This document shows positions 12,469 to 26,189 of a stretch of DNA of 64,000 nt, one piece after another. Positions within the stretch are counted from its first letter, which is position 1. Every line of letters starts with the position of its first letter. Made by a program: the position numbers and the translations under genes. The notes beneath the pieces were generated by a model that made no database searches, had not been told where the DNA came from, and saw only the letters and a program-made list of their open reading frames with translations. The DNA is from Mikania micrantha (lineage: Eukaryota > Streptophyta > Magnoliopsida > Asterales > Asteraceae), in assembly GCA_009363875.1 (NCBI GenBank), contig CM018690.1, forward strand, positions 14,229,971 to 14,293,970, written 5' to 3'.

Positions 12469-13592
12469 TGTTGGGAATTCTAGGTTACTTTTAATTTAAT
12501 CAGTTTCAATTAATCGCTTTAATTGACAAGATCAGTTTTCACAAAACCGGATTAAACTATCAGATCAGATCTGACACAGCGGAAGCTTTTAAATTTTATA
12601 ACATTTCGATGCGCAATCAAATCAATTCCCAAATCAGGATCCAGTTACAAATCGTTTAAACAACAATTAAATTAAATAACAAAACCATAGGGGGTTTTAG
12701 AAATTGACCTTTACGAAGCGGTTCCAAAAAGACACGATGGATCGGCAACGGTCTCGCTAGTTGACACAATACGATCACTCGATTCCTGATTTCGTCCTAC
12801 GAATCACCAGAAACAACCAAAACTGGTTTTGGCTAGGTTTGGCTCGAATAGCACCATTCACGGCTTGATGGTTCAACCCACGGCTCGGTTCGAATCGACG
12901 GTGCAACCCATGGCTCACCACGACTTGATCCGGCTAGTGGCTAGTTGACCAAAACACCAGCAATTATGTTGGTGATGTGCGACGGCAATGGGCAGCCCCA
13001 AAAGGGTGTGTGACGGCCAAGGGGGAGGAGAAGAAGGAGAATTAGGGTTTTCAAGTGTGTTTGTAATGGTGGTGATTTGAACTATAAGTAGTCAAATGTG
13101 ATCTACAATTTTAGGATCTAGGATTACCAATTCAAAATTGGTTTCCCACCCTTTTATTTAATTCAAATTAAAACCCTTTTAATTTGATTAAACACCGTTT
13201 AGTAATTAAACCATTTAATTACTACAATCTCCATTTAACTAATTAACAATTAATCAGTTAATATCCATTAAATAGTTAATGTTTAATTGATTTAAACATT
13301 ACTTATTTAATCAATTCTCCTTTTATTAATTAACAGTTAATTAATAAATAACCCTTTAATAAAGTTCAAAACTTTATTCGTCTAATGAATTAATTATCTC
13401 AATAATTAATTCCCACCGATTATTAATTCATAAATAATAAAATCACCAAATCCTTAAAACCGATAGTTCGTGATCGTATATTATGTTTAACAATTAAACA
13501 TTAATTCGTTGCCTTCCAAAGTGTAACTCTTTGGATGACACCTATTATAGTAACGTTGAACTTATCGTTAATCGGACATCCAATATCCAGCA
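12469..13592 (-). mobile_element. 3' LTR of element B
   Basis: 1124 bases, TGTTGGGAATTC … ATATCCAGCA in plus-strand reading. Compared with the 5' LTR it keeps a 31-base block (ggatgacacctatta … gttgaactt, about 13530-13560) that the other copy lacks. By eye there are about a dozen substitutions in the first ~350 bases, so the insertion is not very recent. Confidence 0.92.
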
Positions 13593-16263
13593 GACTCCCA
13601 CTTGGACGATTCATCGACTAAGTGATTCAACGTAGACAGTGTTGGACGCCTAGCTGCATCACGCTGCCACTAGTAAGGTATGACTTCTTACGTCGACTAA
13701 AACTCCTTTAGTTTAAGTAACTCTTTACTTTAACTAACATATATAGTCTCATATAACCTTTATCTGTATATCCTTTCTATGTCGATATTCCTTGAACATG
13801 AGACATGGATCTCTCTTCAATCTCATATATTGTTCAAGTATTCTCATTCTCGTTCTCAATTTAAAATGATCTAACAAACTACTTTTAGTTTGAGCGTGGC
13901 CACGTGTTTACATCAGTTTAAATAAACGAGGGCGCCAGAATATCTTCTCTTATCTATATAAGAGTATAGAATCCCTTTGGCAGCATATAACTCTCACTTA
14001 ATCTTAGAACCATTCCCAATCGTTACCCTTATTACTGCCTATTTTTCAAGACAGCATTAGGTAAGATCAAAGAGTGACCTTTGATTAATGTTAGTTCAAT
14101 ATACTCCTTAGGTCTAAGGATATTTGTGTATATCGAATATACTATAATATCAAAACATCTTATGACAACGATCCATGAAGAATGTTTTGAAGCGAGTTAC
14201 GTATGACATCATTCTCTAATGAATGCCTATGAATCTTGGTTCTCAACACTTGAGCTTTTATCACTATAAACTAACCAAGCATTCAAGTAGTCTTAGTTCA
14301 GATTGATTCCCATGAATCTGATCGACTACGGACATTTAGAATACTATATTCAAGGATACTAAAATGTACAAAATTTCGAATTCAGAAACATAATTCATTT
14401 TGCCTTTAACCATTAAATCAAAATGAACTTTCAATGTTTATCGTTTCGACTTTAGAGCACCCAATACTAAAGTTAAATCAGATTCCCCATCTAGCATATC
14501 TAATATCTATTTATCAGCCCTATCCTCATATTCAGCTCTTTAAATAGATTTAATGAACTGAATTGCCAGATTCTGATTTATAAATATTATTTATTACCAT
14601 GTCTTTCTTTCAGTTCTTTCTCATAATGCTTCTACTGTAATATGATTACAATTTAATAGTCTTAGCTATGTTATATTGTTGTCATATGTTTTCTCAATCC
14701 ATTCATAGTCATTGGGAATCTTATTGAGATTAGTAATGAACTCTTTCATTCTAAGCATTCTATGCGTTTATTTGTGTTCTCTAACCTTTAGTGAACACTT
14801 CATGCTTTGACATAGACAATTTGCATGTGACTCTTCATCTTATGCAAGATTTATCTAATTTTTTTATTTTCAATCTCTATTGAAAATATCATTGGATAAA
14901 TTATATATTAACCGTTAATATATATTCTATTTTATCAAATAAAATTGTTACTTATTTCGTTTAACATCATATGTTAAAGTTTATGTCTTTATTATAGAAA
15001 CACCTTTCTATAATTAGTATGTCATCTACATACTTACATAATGTTATCATTAGAATTTTACTGCGCTCCCACTAGCCTTGACATATATATGATGAACATC
15101 TTTGTCCTTTAGGCAAAACTAACACCTTAGTTTCTTACCATGACAAAAATTCCCACTTGAGATGCTTTTATCAACCATGGACTTGTCACAACAAGTTTTT
15201 TTCATATTAGGATCTCAAAACTTTCTAATTACTTATAAGAATACTCAATTAAGGTGTTCTTATGGTAATTCAGTTTTGATATTAAACTTCTTATCTGTCA
15301 AGCAACTCTTTCTTACAGAATTTGTAGTATCCTAATACATCCATGTTGATCTTGTCATTGAAATTCTCTAATTTCAACTATGCAACATCTAGATGTTGTT
15401 TAAACAAGTCTCTTACTTTGTTTTATCGCATATTAGTGTTTATGGTTCCAAACCATAAATTATATTTATCAATCAACAGTTACACTTCTGCAAGTTTTGG
15501 GTTCACAATGATCCCGTGAGCTTTTGCAGATTTCATGTGTAACAACTGGTTCTTAAACTCATTTAAGATCCATTCAAACATTTTGTGTTGATTGAATCAT
15601 ATATATCATGTCATTTCAGAATTGAACTCTTTCAATCTGCCCTATCTAAATTTCAACCATTCAGTTCCTTGCACTAGGAAGTAATTGATGAAAATTACAT
15701 CTGCTCCATTTTAGGGATTTATGATAACTATCTTTATCATTTATGAGGATCCAATTTTAAATAAATGGTTAACAACTCTTTGTTACATCCTCAAACCCTA
15801 AATAGGAATTTATACAGGTTTATTTTATAACTCTTTATATTATACCTGCAATTAAAGCTAGTGTAGTAATTCATATGATAAGTTCATTGGGATATTGTTT
15901 CATTGGATCATATTCAAGAGAAGGACACATTATGTATTGGTATTTATCAAATTACCTACATCATTGTGTACTTGGTTGTGAAACAATTTCACATTATATG
16001 CATTAATTTGGTAACCTTTGGTTATATCTCATATATAACTATTGTTGCTTTTAGATCTTCATTTTATGTAAATCTTCTTTGAACTCTTTCAAAGATTTCC
16101 TTAGGTTCACAACCTTATGAAATATTCATATTTAATCTTTAGACAATTTATGCAACAGAATTGCATTTTAAAGATCACAATCTTTATAACCTTCCTTAAG
16201 CATGTTGTGTAATCATCAAACTCTTGTAACAATGAATTCCATTTTCAATTGTTTAGAGATTCA
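13593..16263 (-). other. Internal region of B next to the 3' LTR, no recognisable pol
   Basis: Read on the minus strand, the bases just before the LTR are 'ccaagtgggagtc', a typical copia polypurine tract (13593-13608). Beyond that, translation of the minus strand gives only short frames broken by many stops. I looked for integrase, RT (YVDD) and RNase H motifs without success. It may be a long untranslated 3' region or very decayed pol. Confidence 0.5.
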
Positions 16264-16666
16264 TGTCACTAAAAATAAAATGCCATTTAGTGGCATACGT
16301 TTTTAGCGTAATTTAATTTTTGTGCCACTATTATCGGATTTAGTGTCACTTTGAGTGTGCCACATTTCTTTCGCTTATACTTTTAGTGGCACTTATTATT
16401 TATGCCTTTAAATTATATTTTTAGTAGCATTTTAATATGCCACAATTAATTAACATTTATTTTTATGGCATTTAACTTATGCCACTAAATCAATTTAACG
16501 TTTTACACTAAATTTTACTAAAACTAATTCCCTCTTAAAATTCATTCCCCCCTTAAAAATGAACTAAAACAAATTTTATTAAAATTAATTCCCTCTATAC
16601 TTTTTACCATTTCCTAATAATTCCCTCCAATCTTTTTCTACCCTAATCGACATTCACAAGCAAATT

Positions 16667-19384
16667 TGTCGCACCCCGAGAAATCCCGTCCCGAACGGGG
16701 CGCGAGCAACAACAGATTGTCAGGATCGCAGTCTCCGGTCACGCAACCTGCGAGACCTATATGTCCGGTTTCATACGTACATCCAATAACTTGGATAGAA
16801 CAGTTTGTAAAATCAGAGTTGCGGAAGTAAAGTATAAATTAACAAAACAGTTTAACATTCATGATTTGCGGAAGCGTTAATTTAAAACAGTTTTCAAAAT
16901 GATAGGTAACAGTAGTTGCGGAAGCGATTAAAGTTGTTTATCAATACAATAAGTAACATAACAAAATGTTAACAAATGTTTAATAGTCTAAGACACATAA
17001 GCAGATGCATGCGACTCCAGCCTAGCATCCTAATCCTTGTGCGCGTGCCTTAGCTACCTGAGAAAACATGCGAGTAAAAGGTCAATACAAAGGTTGGTGA
17101 GAGCACAGGTTTTTCATGAGCAATAAACATCCAATGTTTAAAGTAACAGTTGCGATTTACATATCATTACAATGCAGTATCGATTGATAGCTAGTCAATA
17201 CAGTTATATTATATGCGGGGTCGTACCGAAGTTGACAATTGTGCCTCCCGCCATGTCCATCACAAGACAAAGGCAAAGTGTTGGTCAATATTGCACCCAT
17301 TCTGACCTACAGTCGGGTTGGCCTTCCAGGCGCGATGGGTGGGGCTTGTCAGGCCCAAATAGTACTATTCAAGATTACCACGCTAGGCGCTACGCGCTAT
17401 TAACGGTCCGTGGAGTATCGCGAGGTCTTTTAGTTGTGATGTGGTCCACACATATACATATATGATAAAGCATGTCCATACGTAAATGAAATGAGTTGTT
17501 GTTTGTAAAACAATTTAGCATGCAATGTTTTCTCCCCCAAAGGTAGAAAAGTAAAAGGGGCCGTGAACTCACCTGATTAGTAGTCCCGGTGTGTTTGTGT
17601 GTTCGCGTCTGCGAATGCTAGCAATCCTGCTAGTAGGCACCTATAACCATATAGGTGTGAGTATGTGTTTTGTGGTGTGTTGTATCCCATACAACTCCAA
17701 ATGTCGATGTTCTCAACCGAGTGTGTGCGTGTTGACTAGTGAGACTCGACGAATCGTTGGTGACACGATTGTTGTGTTTATGTGCCTTAATGCACATAAG
17801 ACGCCAAAATGCATCCTATGACTCTAATCACATAAGTTACCATTTTCAGAAAGTTTCCGATTTAGGAAAGTGTGGTTATGAAATCCCATTTCATAAAACA
17901 AATCACTCTAGTATGTTTGTAAAACACGTTTATACACTTAAAACACATCATTTGCGCATAAATCACCATTTATGCCGTTTTGCCCAAATAAAGTTTCTTT
18001 ATATGGAAAGTATCCGTTTAAAAGCTTGTTTTCACAAAACGAAGTTTCTAAATATGTTAAAAATCATTTCTAAGCATATTCCAATGCTCAAAGTTCATCA
18101 AAACGTTTTAAAACATCAAAAGCCCTCTTTTGATTCTTAAAAGTTTCCTTATATAGTAAGTTTATACAAAACCATGTTTTTGACAAAATCAAACATCCCA
18201 ATGTGTTTCTAAGCACTCCAATATACTTTTAACAACATCTAGACATGTCTAACATGTCTAGATCATCACAAATCCAAGACTTGCACATAAAAGTTTCCTT
18301 TTATGGCAAGTGTATAAAATCATTATCAAATCAAACAATAACCAAACCAAACTCAAATCTAACATCCCTAAACACTAAAATCTGTAAATCTATGACAATA
18401 ACACATCAAATCACCAACACATTCGTGTACAATAGCCACATGGAGTTGCATGTGGGTTTTTACCCATTGCATGTACGATCTAACACTAGATAAACGTTTA
18501 AAACTACCTTAGATGACAAGATTCTAGGTAGAACAGCTTCTGGAGTTCCTTCAAGTGGCTGGATTTCGATCTTCTTGTCGATTGAGAGCTTCCCAAGCTT
18601 CCTTGATGTTCCTATGGCATTCAATCACCAAGAAATGGCTTCAATGATGATTCCAGCAGGTTAGATGCTTGATTCCAGTGGTTTTGATCGAGAATTTACG
18701 AAAGAACTCGGAGAAATGGAGAAGGAACCGAATGAAAATGAATTGGGATTGAATTTATAAAATTTTTGATCTGCATGGCCTTCGCGTACCGCGAAGGCCG
18801 ATCAAAAATAATCTTCGCGTATCACGATGGTCTTCGGGAGTCTCGACTCCCGGTTTGCTTCGCGTATCGCGAAGCCTTTCGCGATTGGGTTGTCGCGTAC
18901 CGCGACGGGTCAAATTTCATGTTTTTCGATTTCGTTGATACGATTTCGCTCGCACCTGATTTCTAACGTTTATCCTAAACATCTAATGCACGTTTAAGCA
19001 CATAAATACAAGGTAGCACATAAGTTTGATTGATCACCAATGTTCGTGAGACTCGTGTGTGTTTCGATAATTCCTCGAATTATCTTCGATAGTTTGTGTT
19101 CGTGTCTAACGAAGTGTTTGCACGCTTGATTAATCCTAATCAATGTGTAATGCACAATTCAATAATTCCCCGAATCATTGTTTTGTGTTAGTGTTGTGTT
19201 TGCCACACTTGGTTTCCAAAACCAATGTGCAATGTATGATTCGATAGTTCCTCGAACTATTGTTTCGCAGTTGTGTGTGTTTGACTCATCTAATTAAACA
19301 TAATTAAATGAAATGCAACAAGTATGAATGTGAAATGTAAAGAATGTAAGAGTCGCAATTTACCTGAAATTGCTGGGTGTCACA
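16667..19384 (-). mobile_element. Solo LTR E, inserted in CACTA C
   Basis: The plus-strand reading runs TGTCGCACCCCGAG … GGGTGTCACA with identical flanks AAATT at 16662-16666 and 19385-19389. On the minus strand it begins TGTGACACCC and ends CTCGGGGTGCGACA. This resembles the end of solo LTR D (CTCGGGGTGTGACA) and the upstream 'cgcgccccg' block, so D and E belong to related families. A TATA-like 'tttataaatt' on the minus strand lies near 18750. Length is 2718 bases. Open frames inside (for example 17739-18140) have no protein family resemblance. Confidence 0.92.
18770..18915. repeat. Cluster of TCGCG dyads in LTR E
   Basis: Short inverted repeats 'ttcgcgtaccgcgaa', 'cttcgcgtatcgcgaag' and 'gtcgcgtaccgcgac' occur within about 145 bases, in a CpG-rich patch unlike the surrounding AT-rich DNA. 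In the LTR's own direction the patch lies just upstream of the TATA-like sequence. Confidence 0.8.
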
Positions 19385-19389
19385 AAATT

Positions 19390-22300
19390 CAACCCTGCTT
19401 TCACAACAAAATTCACGACAACAACGATCTAGCTTGTTTCATAAACCGACATTACCATCAGACTCTAATTTACGGTTAGGATCGACACATCAGGGGCGGC
19501 GACATCATGGTGGACGACCTAAGGATCGACGACATTAGGGGCGCGATTTGTGGGTTTTCTTCTTGATTACTTATTTCTATCAAGTTAAGGTAATTCGTGT
19601 TTGTTTTTACTTTAATTATTAATTTGTTAGTTGTTTGCGTTAGTAATTAGATAAATGTTTAGTTTGATGGTGTAGGTGATATAGATTTTCCAGGTTTTTG
19701 AGGAGTTTATAATGTTTGGATGTTAATGAAGTTAGGGCTTATTGAATTAGCTATTTAATTTGGTTTTCTACGTAAAATGAAATGTAGATTTGTTTTTAAT
19801 TTTGATGGGTTAATGATGATCTGGTAATATGTTTATGATGATCTGGTAATGTGTTTTCGATGATCTGGTATACTAATATTTGTTTGGTGTTTATGTTAAT
19901 GAAGTTAGGGCTTATTGCATGCTCAAGTTGCATCATCTGATACAACTAATATAGAGTGTTCTATAAGAAGGTATTCTATCAAGCAACATTGAAAGATTGA
20001 AATTAAATGAGAATTTTGTCAAAATAATAATATAATGAAGTTGATTAACATGAAATAAAGTCCAGCCCAACAAAAAAACCTCTCCTGTTTATCTACTGTT
20101 TTGAATCAAAAGATTTAAGAGGTTTTGTGCATAATATAATTCATTCAACCAGTTTTATTCGTTTCTTATTTAGCCAGCATTTCTGTTGGCTTGCATTGAT
20201 TAGGTTGTTTTTTTTGTAGGTTTATTTTTGTTGTTCTACTTGGTTGTCTTTGTATGTTCAATAGGAGGTGGTACAAATGGGTACCAAACAGAAGAAAAGG
20301 GAAACAATAAAGAAAAAATAGAATACTTATTTTGAAGTCGGTATATGATTTAATTTATTAGGTTTATTCACTAACATATTCCCTTATCTGGATTTGGACT
20401 CATTTCACTATTAATAGGATAGGTCGAGGCAGGACTAATGAAAAAACTATAATAATGTGATTAACATATAGAACCCTAGCCCAAAACCATGAAAATCACA
20501 CTAATTAAACATTGCTTACACATACAAATCTTAATAAAGGTGTTAAAATAGGTGGGTTGGTATCACGTGTATAGGGTTCAAGTTAAAACATTTTATATTC
20601 TGGTATGGGTGGGTTAGATTGATTACTCCTGAAACACACTCCTCTTAAACCACAGGTACCATATAATGTTTCTTTTACTTTAAAAGGTCAAGATTATGCA
20701 ATTTAAATCATGGATTTGTTTGAGCATACAAAAAGCAAATTTTTCTTACCAGATTACAAATTATTTTTTATATAATGCATCTTCCTTTCTACAATCTTTG
20801 TTTGTTTCTGGATTGTATGTTTTGGTTTCTAAATCCTATCTTCTCTAATTGATTCGATTTGCACGTAGCCTGTCTCTATTTGCTCTATGCTTTCTAATCT
20901 TAATATGGTTTTGTTTTATCTTTTGCTTAGTTTGTTAGGGTTGTTGGTTTTTGCAATTTTGTTCTGTTTTTATGATTATGAGTCTTATTTCTTTAATTTA
21001 GGACTTTATAAGGACCTGCAGTGGGGATATAGATGCAGCTCAAAGACAAAGTTGTTGATTAATGACTGCACATTGGAATGTTCGGGTAACTAGGTATGCA
21101 CCCGTTGCCCCTTGGCAGCTACTGATTGAGCAGTTGATTTACTTCAACGTGTGTATGTTATAAAAATTTATGGTTACTTCAATTTGTATAATTGTAATGG
21201 AAACAAGTTATTCTAACAGATGGATTGAAATTTCAATCTAGCAAATACCACAATTTAAATTTCTTTTTTTTGATGTGAAATAATGGACTATATAGGTTTT
21301 AAATTAACATTGCCATTGCAGGCGATTGTGAATATTGGATTCTGTTTCAAATCACACTCTTTGACATTGACTATGTGGGTTAGCATGGGGTGATCAAGGA
21401 AGCAAGCAAGCAAGCAACATACACCCACTAAGCAAACACAGTTAAAGCTCAACTATCTATCAGGTATGAATTTGACCATGTGGATTGTAATTTTTCATTT
21501 GCTAATTAAACATTTAATAATTAGTGCTTAATGCTTGAGTTAAGTCATAATTACCATTCTTTCATTTTCATATATGCTTTTTTACCCAACTCTTCAGTTT
21601 CATATTCGTCGACTAAGGAGGTGTTTGTTTGGGTCTGAATACATCTGAATGTAATAGGTCTGAATCTGAATGGTTCAGATTCAGACTGTTTGTTTCACTA
21701 AAAAAATATCACGTCTGAATGGCTCCTAACATCTGAATAACACAAGTCTAAATGTGGAAATTTTAGAAGGGGTCCTTTCTACACTTTCATTTTTTGCCCT
21801 ACTCTCCTTCACTTCCAAACTCCCGTCCCAGTTACCTCCACCACCCCTTGGATCTTCTCCGCCCATCCCAGCCCCTTCGAGCTCCTCTCCTACCACAGCC
21901 CCGTCAATCTCTTCCTCCCACCACATCCCCGTCGATCTCCTCTTCCCACCACATCCCCGTCGATCTCTTCCTCCTACCACAGCCCCGTCGATATGCTCCA
22001 CACCGTCGGCTCCACATCTTATCACGAGCGCTTTGAATCCTTAAAAGTGTCGCTTCATCAGACCGTCGACTCCACATCACACCGTTGGCTTCATCAAGTT
22101 TAATTAACCTTTCTGTTTAATTATGATTTTAATTTTGATTTTGATTTGAATATCCGATTTATTGGCTGGCTTCGTTCGATGCTTCTGTTGGCTGGCTGTT
22201 TTGGTTCATACTTGGATTGTAGCATGTTTGTTGACTGGCTCAGCTCCCACTTGGATTTTAGCATGTTTGCTGGCTGGCTATTTCTTCAATTCTTCTTTGA

Positions 22301-23750
22301 GCATCTATGGAAACTAGCAGTTCGATCTTCTTGGGACTTGAGTAGAAATTTCATATAGCTATATTTACCATTAGCTTAAGGTAATTTCTTTCAATTAAAT
22401 GTTACGTTTCTTGATTATTTGGGATTAATTGGTGAAGATGTGTTGGAACTCATTCATAGACTAATGCAAGGGAAACTACATTTGTTGCAAAAGGTTGTTT
22501 TTTGACCTCCTACAAGACATTAAAGTTTGTTACATTTGGGTGTAATGATACTAATTTAAGCAGGCAACATCGAATGAAAGTTGCACTTGATCGTGCAAGG
22601 TAAATCTATCTTTATTGTTTTTACAATGCTAATCTAAATTTTTGAACATAATATTTTAGACTTTGATGTTTGGAAATATTTAAACATGATTACTATATAG
22701 CGTCATCAACTTGTAGCCCCATGTTACCTATGATTCGACACCAAGCTAAACAGGTCTGGGTTATAAATGATTCTGCTAATTTGACTCCAAATTTTGCTAT
22801 TTTTGCTTTTCAAGCTATCCCTAGTTCTGCTAATTTAACCATCTGTTTGTTCATTTTAAATGCCATCTTTGTTAGAATGTTTTGAAATGTTATTTTTGTT
22901 GGGTGAAACAAAAAAATGCTATCTTTAAATGATTTTGCTGCAACAAAGTTTCGTTTAGTTTGAAGGTGAGGGAGCTATTGAAGAAAAAGTATTGCTATTG
23001 AACTGTCATAAAAAATCGGACCGCAATCTTTGCGCTTTGAGACATAGATTAAAGTAAGTATTAAATAATTAATTAAAAGAAATCTTATTATTGTTACAAT
23101 TTTGACCACTTTCTAAATTGATTTGATTATCCAGACTCTTATTTGAAGCGTACTATTTGTTGGGTGAATCAAAGGAGCAGATTACTAATCCGGTTGGGAA
23201 TGAATGCCATTGCGATTAAGTGAAGATCTCTTAAATAATCTTGACAAGAGTACTGCTTCGATTTACATTAATAAAAACACTTGACAAAGAACAAGCAAGC
23301 TTGCTCTTAAATAACTATTATAATGTTGGTATCTATAATCTATGTTTTATAAGTTAGTTTATAAGTTGGTAAGGCTCATCACATTGATAAATTATTACAT
23401 AACAAGTATCACATTGTAAATTGTGAACGCTGCTGCATCGCGTGGTTCCTGACTGGTATATATATATATATATATTGCGAGAGCTTTTGATATGCGTAAA
23501 TTACTAATATTTTTTTATATGGTTGATGATGACAGGGTTGATATCAAGAGAAGTTTTCGAGCTAAGTCATATGGCGGTGAAATTTTCATCAATGATTAGA
23601 TTAAGCGTGTAGTGTAAACATTTGAAAACCGATATATGTTTCTTATTACATTGCTTTTGACATATTTTGTATTACTTTTGGAATCAAACCTTTTAATGTT
23701 ATTATTTTCATTCTTATTCAACTTTTATTTTATATTTGTATTGTGAAGAA
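19390..23750. other. Interior of CACTA C, possible captured exon-like pieces
   Basis: No transposase motif was found. Several short coding-like runs end at GTAAGT/GTAAAT-type donor sites, for example near 22565-22600 and 22980-23058, and there are T-rich tracts followed by AG (for example before 21322). This pattern would fit captured host exons, but I cannot name a parent gene. Two copies of 'cttggatt.tagcatgtttg' occur near 22210-22270. Confidence 0.3.
21617..22085. mobile_element. PIF/Harbinger-like MITE, right end not found
   Basis: TAA followed by GGAGGTGTTTGTTTGGGTCT, then 'ctgaatctgaatggttcaga'. These match the ends of the elements at 47037-48066 and 60406-61033. A C-rich, proline/serine-coding-like block (21800-22020) follows, as in those relatives. 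I could not locate the matching right end, so it is probably truncated. Confidence 0.55.
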
Positions 23751-24579
23751 TGTGTCTTTGTGACAATATGTTATACGACAAACTATAGGTAGTTTTTACC
23801 GGCACAAAATTTGAGCCACTAAAGGTGTTTTAATATCGTGGCAAAATAAAAGTGCCGCTAAAACCAACATGTATATGTGACTTAAAATAAGTTTTAGTGG
23901 CACAAAATTTGTGATACAAATTTTTTATTTTATTTTGTGACACAAAAAAAAGTGCCACTAAAAGTCCAAAAACTTTGTGTAGCACATTGAAAAAGTGCCA
24001 CTAAAAGGCTTTAGTGTCACCACTTCTAGTGTCACTTTTTTTGTGTGCCACACAATCTTCAAGGGGTTTCTAGTGGCACTTTTTGGGTCCTTTGAGGCAC
24101 TTTTTGTATGCCATTAAATGACTTTTATTTGTAGTGTGTATTACACCTTGCTTTAAAGGTTAATCTTGTCTAATTATAATTATTTAAACACTTTAAATTG
24201 TTCTATTAATATGAATCGTATCTATTGCCTTTATCTGTAATTCTATCATATAGAATTCACTTTGCATTATCAATAATTATTATCAATTATGCTATCAAAA
24301 CATTTTATCAAGCATAAATATAATTAATCAATAAATGCATAATTAATACCAGAAGCATTATTCTTAGTCAAACTAAGAATGTTAAAAGTATTCATAATTG
24401 TTTTAAACCATTTAAACAATCAATAAAAATGAATAAAAGAACATTTCTTCTATTTGTCTTGTCTTCCATCCCATGGAATTCAAGACTCAAGCTTCCAGCT
24501 TATCAACTACCTCGAATACTTGCAAATAATTGAAACAATTGTAACACTCACATTATTATCAAAGATTTGCTAATTCAAG

Positions 24580-24840
24580 AATTATGTTGAAGTAACAAGG
24601 CATACTAGAAGATCCCGGCATATTTGAACTCTTCAGACGTCGAACAATAATATACTGGACCTCATCGACCTCGGTCAATGGCCTCTTCCTCCCACTGCTC
24701 ACCACTATCCTCATCTTGGTTTCCTAAACCAAGAGCATCCCCTTGAGTTCATCAATTGTCCCTCCAAAGATATTTCTTCTGTAACTCTTTACAAAAGATT
24801 CATATTTCTCTGATAGGGAAATAAGGATGAAATCAATAGC
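24580..24840 (-). pseudogene. Element B gag, C-terminal half
   Basis: Minus-strand translation continues a copia gag polypeptide of the UBN2 type: 'IDFILISLSEKYESFVKSY', then 'GGTIDELKGMLLV', an in-frame TAG, and 'KMRIVVSSGRKRP'. Solo LTR D separates it from its N-terminal half at 28702-29160. The expected zinc knuckle downstream is not found before the frame decays. It would encode the capsid-like protein of the retrotransposon particle. Confidence 0.8.
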
Positions 24841-25770
24841 TGTGACATCCAGTACCAGAACGTTCGGCAAGTCCGTACGATATGTGTACTTTTACTATTT
24901 ACTATGTGTAAATATATGTACATGAACAGTGTTGGTATTAACATAATTCAAAATACAAGAAACAGTTGTACGTATTTAAGTGAAAACTTAAATACGGTAA
25001 GTACAACAACTCACGATAAATAATAGTTGTATGTATTTAGGTGAAAACCTAAGTACAATTAATACAACGAATCAAGAGAAACAACAGTGTACAAGTAAAC
25101 AACAAAAACATGTCGGTTGCGATCTGATATCCATTGATGATAGGAATCAGAAGGCCGATAATTCGTTACGAAAACAATGGGAATTCCATGAAAAACAATG
25201 CGAAAACAGGAAGTATAGTTGAGTCCGTCAGTGAGGAAACACAATTCAAAACATAATATCAGTGTCGTTTCAGAATAACGAACTGAGAGTGTGTTTGCGT
25301 GGGTAACGATTCACACAAACATATCTGTGAGTTTAACGTTCTGAAATGATGACTGACAAGTAGAAAACAAAAGAAACAATCGTCGTGTTCGATCGGGTGA
25401 CGATTCGAACGAATACGCGCAAAGGTGACACGATCTGACGAAACGAAACCGATAAACTATTCGAACGATAATAAAATAAGGAAAATAAATTTAAAATATT
25501 TATTTGGAATTATTACCTAAAAAGAATTTTATAAAACTATTCTGGTAAAACTACGCGTTAACGAGGTTTAACGGTCTGATCGCAAACGAAACAGTAAAAA
25601 TAAGTAAAATATAATATTTTACGTTTTACAATTTTGAAACTCATCAAAAATAATCCAAGAAAACTAAATTACGTGTTCAATTATTTAATTACGTAACCGT
25701 AATAACACGCGTGTAAAAATACGCGACGACGAAAACCGAGCAACCGAAACGAACCCGAACACCCCCGGGG

Positions 25771-25777
25771 TATAAAT
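25771..25777 (+). promoter_or_regulatory. TATA box of LTR D
   Basis: TATAAATA follows a CCCCCGGGG block. About 30 bases downstream is a pyrimidine-rich start-like region (cttcttcctcattcaac). Position in the LTR is consistent with a U3/R boundary. Confidence 0.6.
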
Positions 25778-26189
25778 ACCCTAAATGAGGCTTCTTCCTC
25801 ATTCAACACCTCCACTTTCTCTCTCTAGAAACCATTTTCGACCACCCACTCTCTCTCTACCTTCTCTCTACCATAACTCACTCAAAACTCAACCAAATCA
25901 CCTCATTCTTGCGCCAAGTCGAAGCTCTCGACATTCCCTACACAAAGGTACAAAGGATCGGCCCTATCTCTATCTCAAACTCTCGAAATCTTAGAGAGAA
26001 GTTTCGGTTTTTAGGGTTTTCTACAAACCCGACAAAAATCGAAGTTTAACCGGTTTAAAACATCCCTTTTTCGACCTATACACCTTCTAGATGAGTTTAT
26101 TCACCTAAACCCACTCAAAACGACTATATATACGACTATTCCCCGAAATCATCTTCTTCCATGGCTGAAAACTTGTTCCGGCGAATGGC

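Larger units (their letters stand above)
16267..24136. mobile_element. CACTA (En/Spm-type) transposon C
   Basis: The left end is CACTAAAAATAAAATGCC. The right end, read inwards, is CACTACAAATAAAAGTC. Identical TGT flanks at 16264-16266 and 24137-24139 give the 3-bp duplication expected for CACTA elements. Both subterminal zones (16290-16500 and 23790-24120) are full of 'tttagtggcac' or 'gtgccactaaa' motifs, as in TnpA-type binding arrays. I see no transposase frame, so it is probably non-autonomous. Solo LTR E (16667-19384) and a PIF-like MITE (from 21617) lie inside. Confidence 0.9.

Noticed and set aside
17739..18140. 133-codon frame
   Set aside because: Lies within solo LTR E, against the LTR direction, with no family resemblance.
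21726..22044. Overlapping Pro/Ser-rich and Gly-rich frames on both strands
   Set aside because: By-product of the C-rich core of a PIF-like MITE; no start context or homology.
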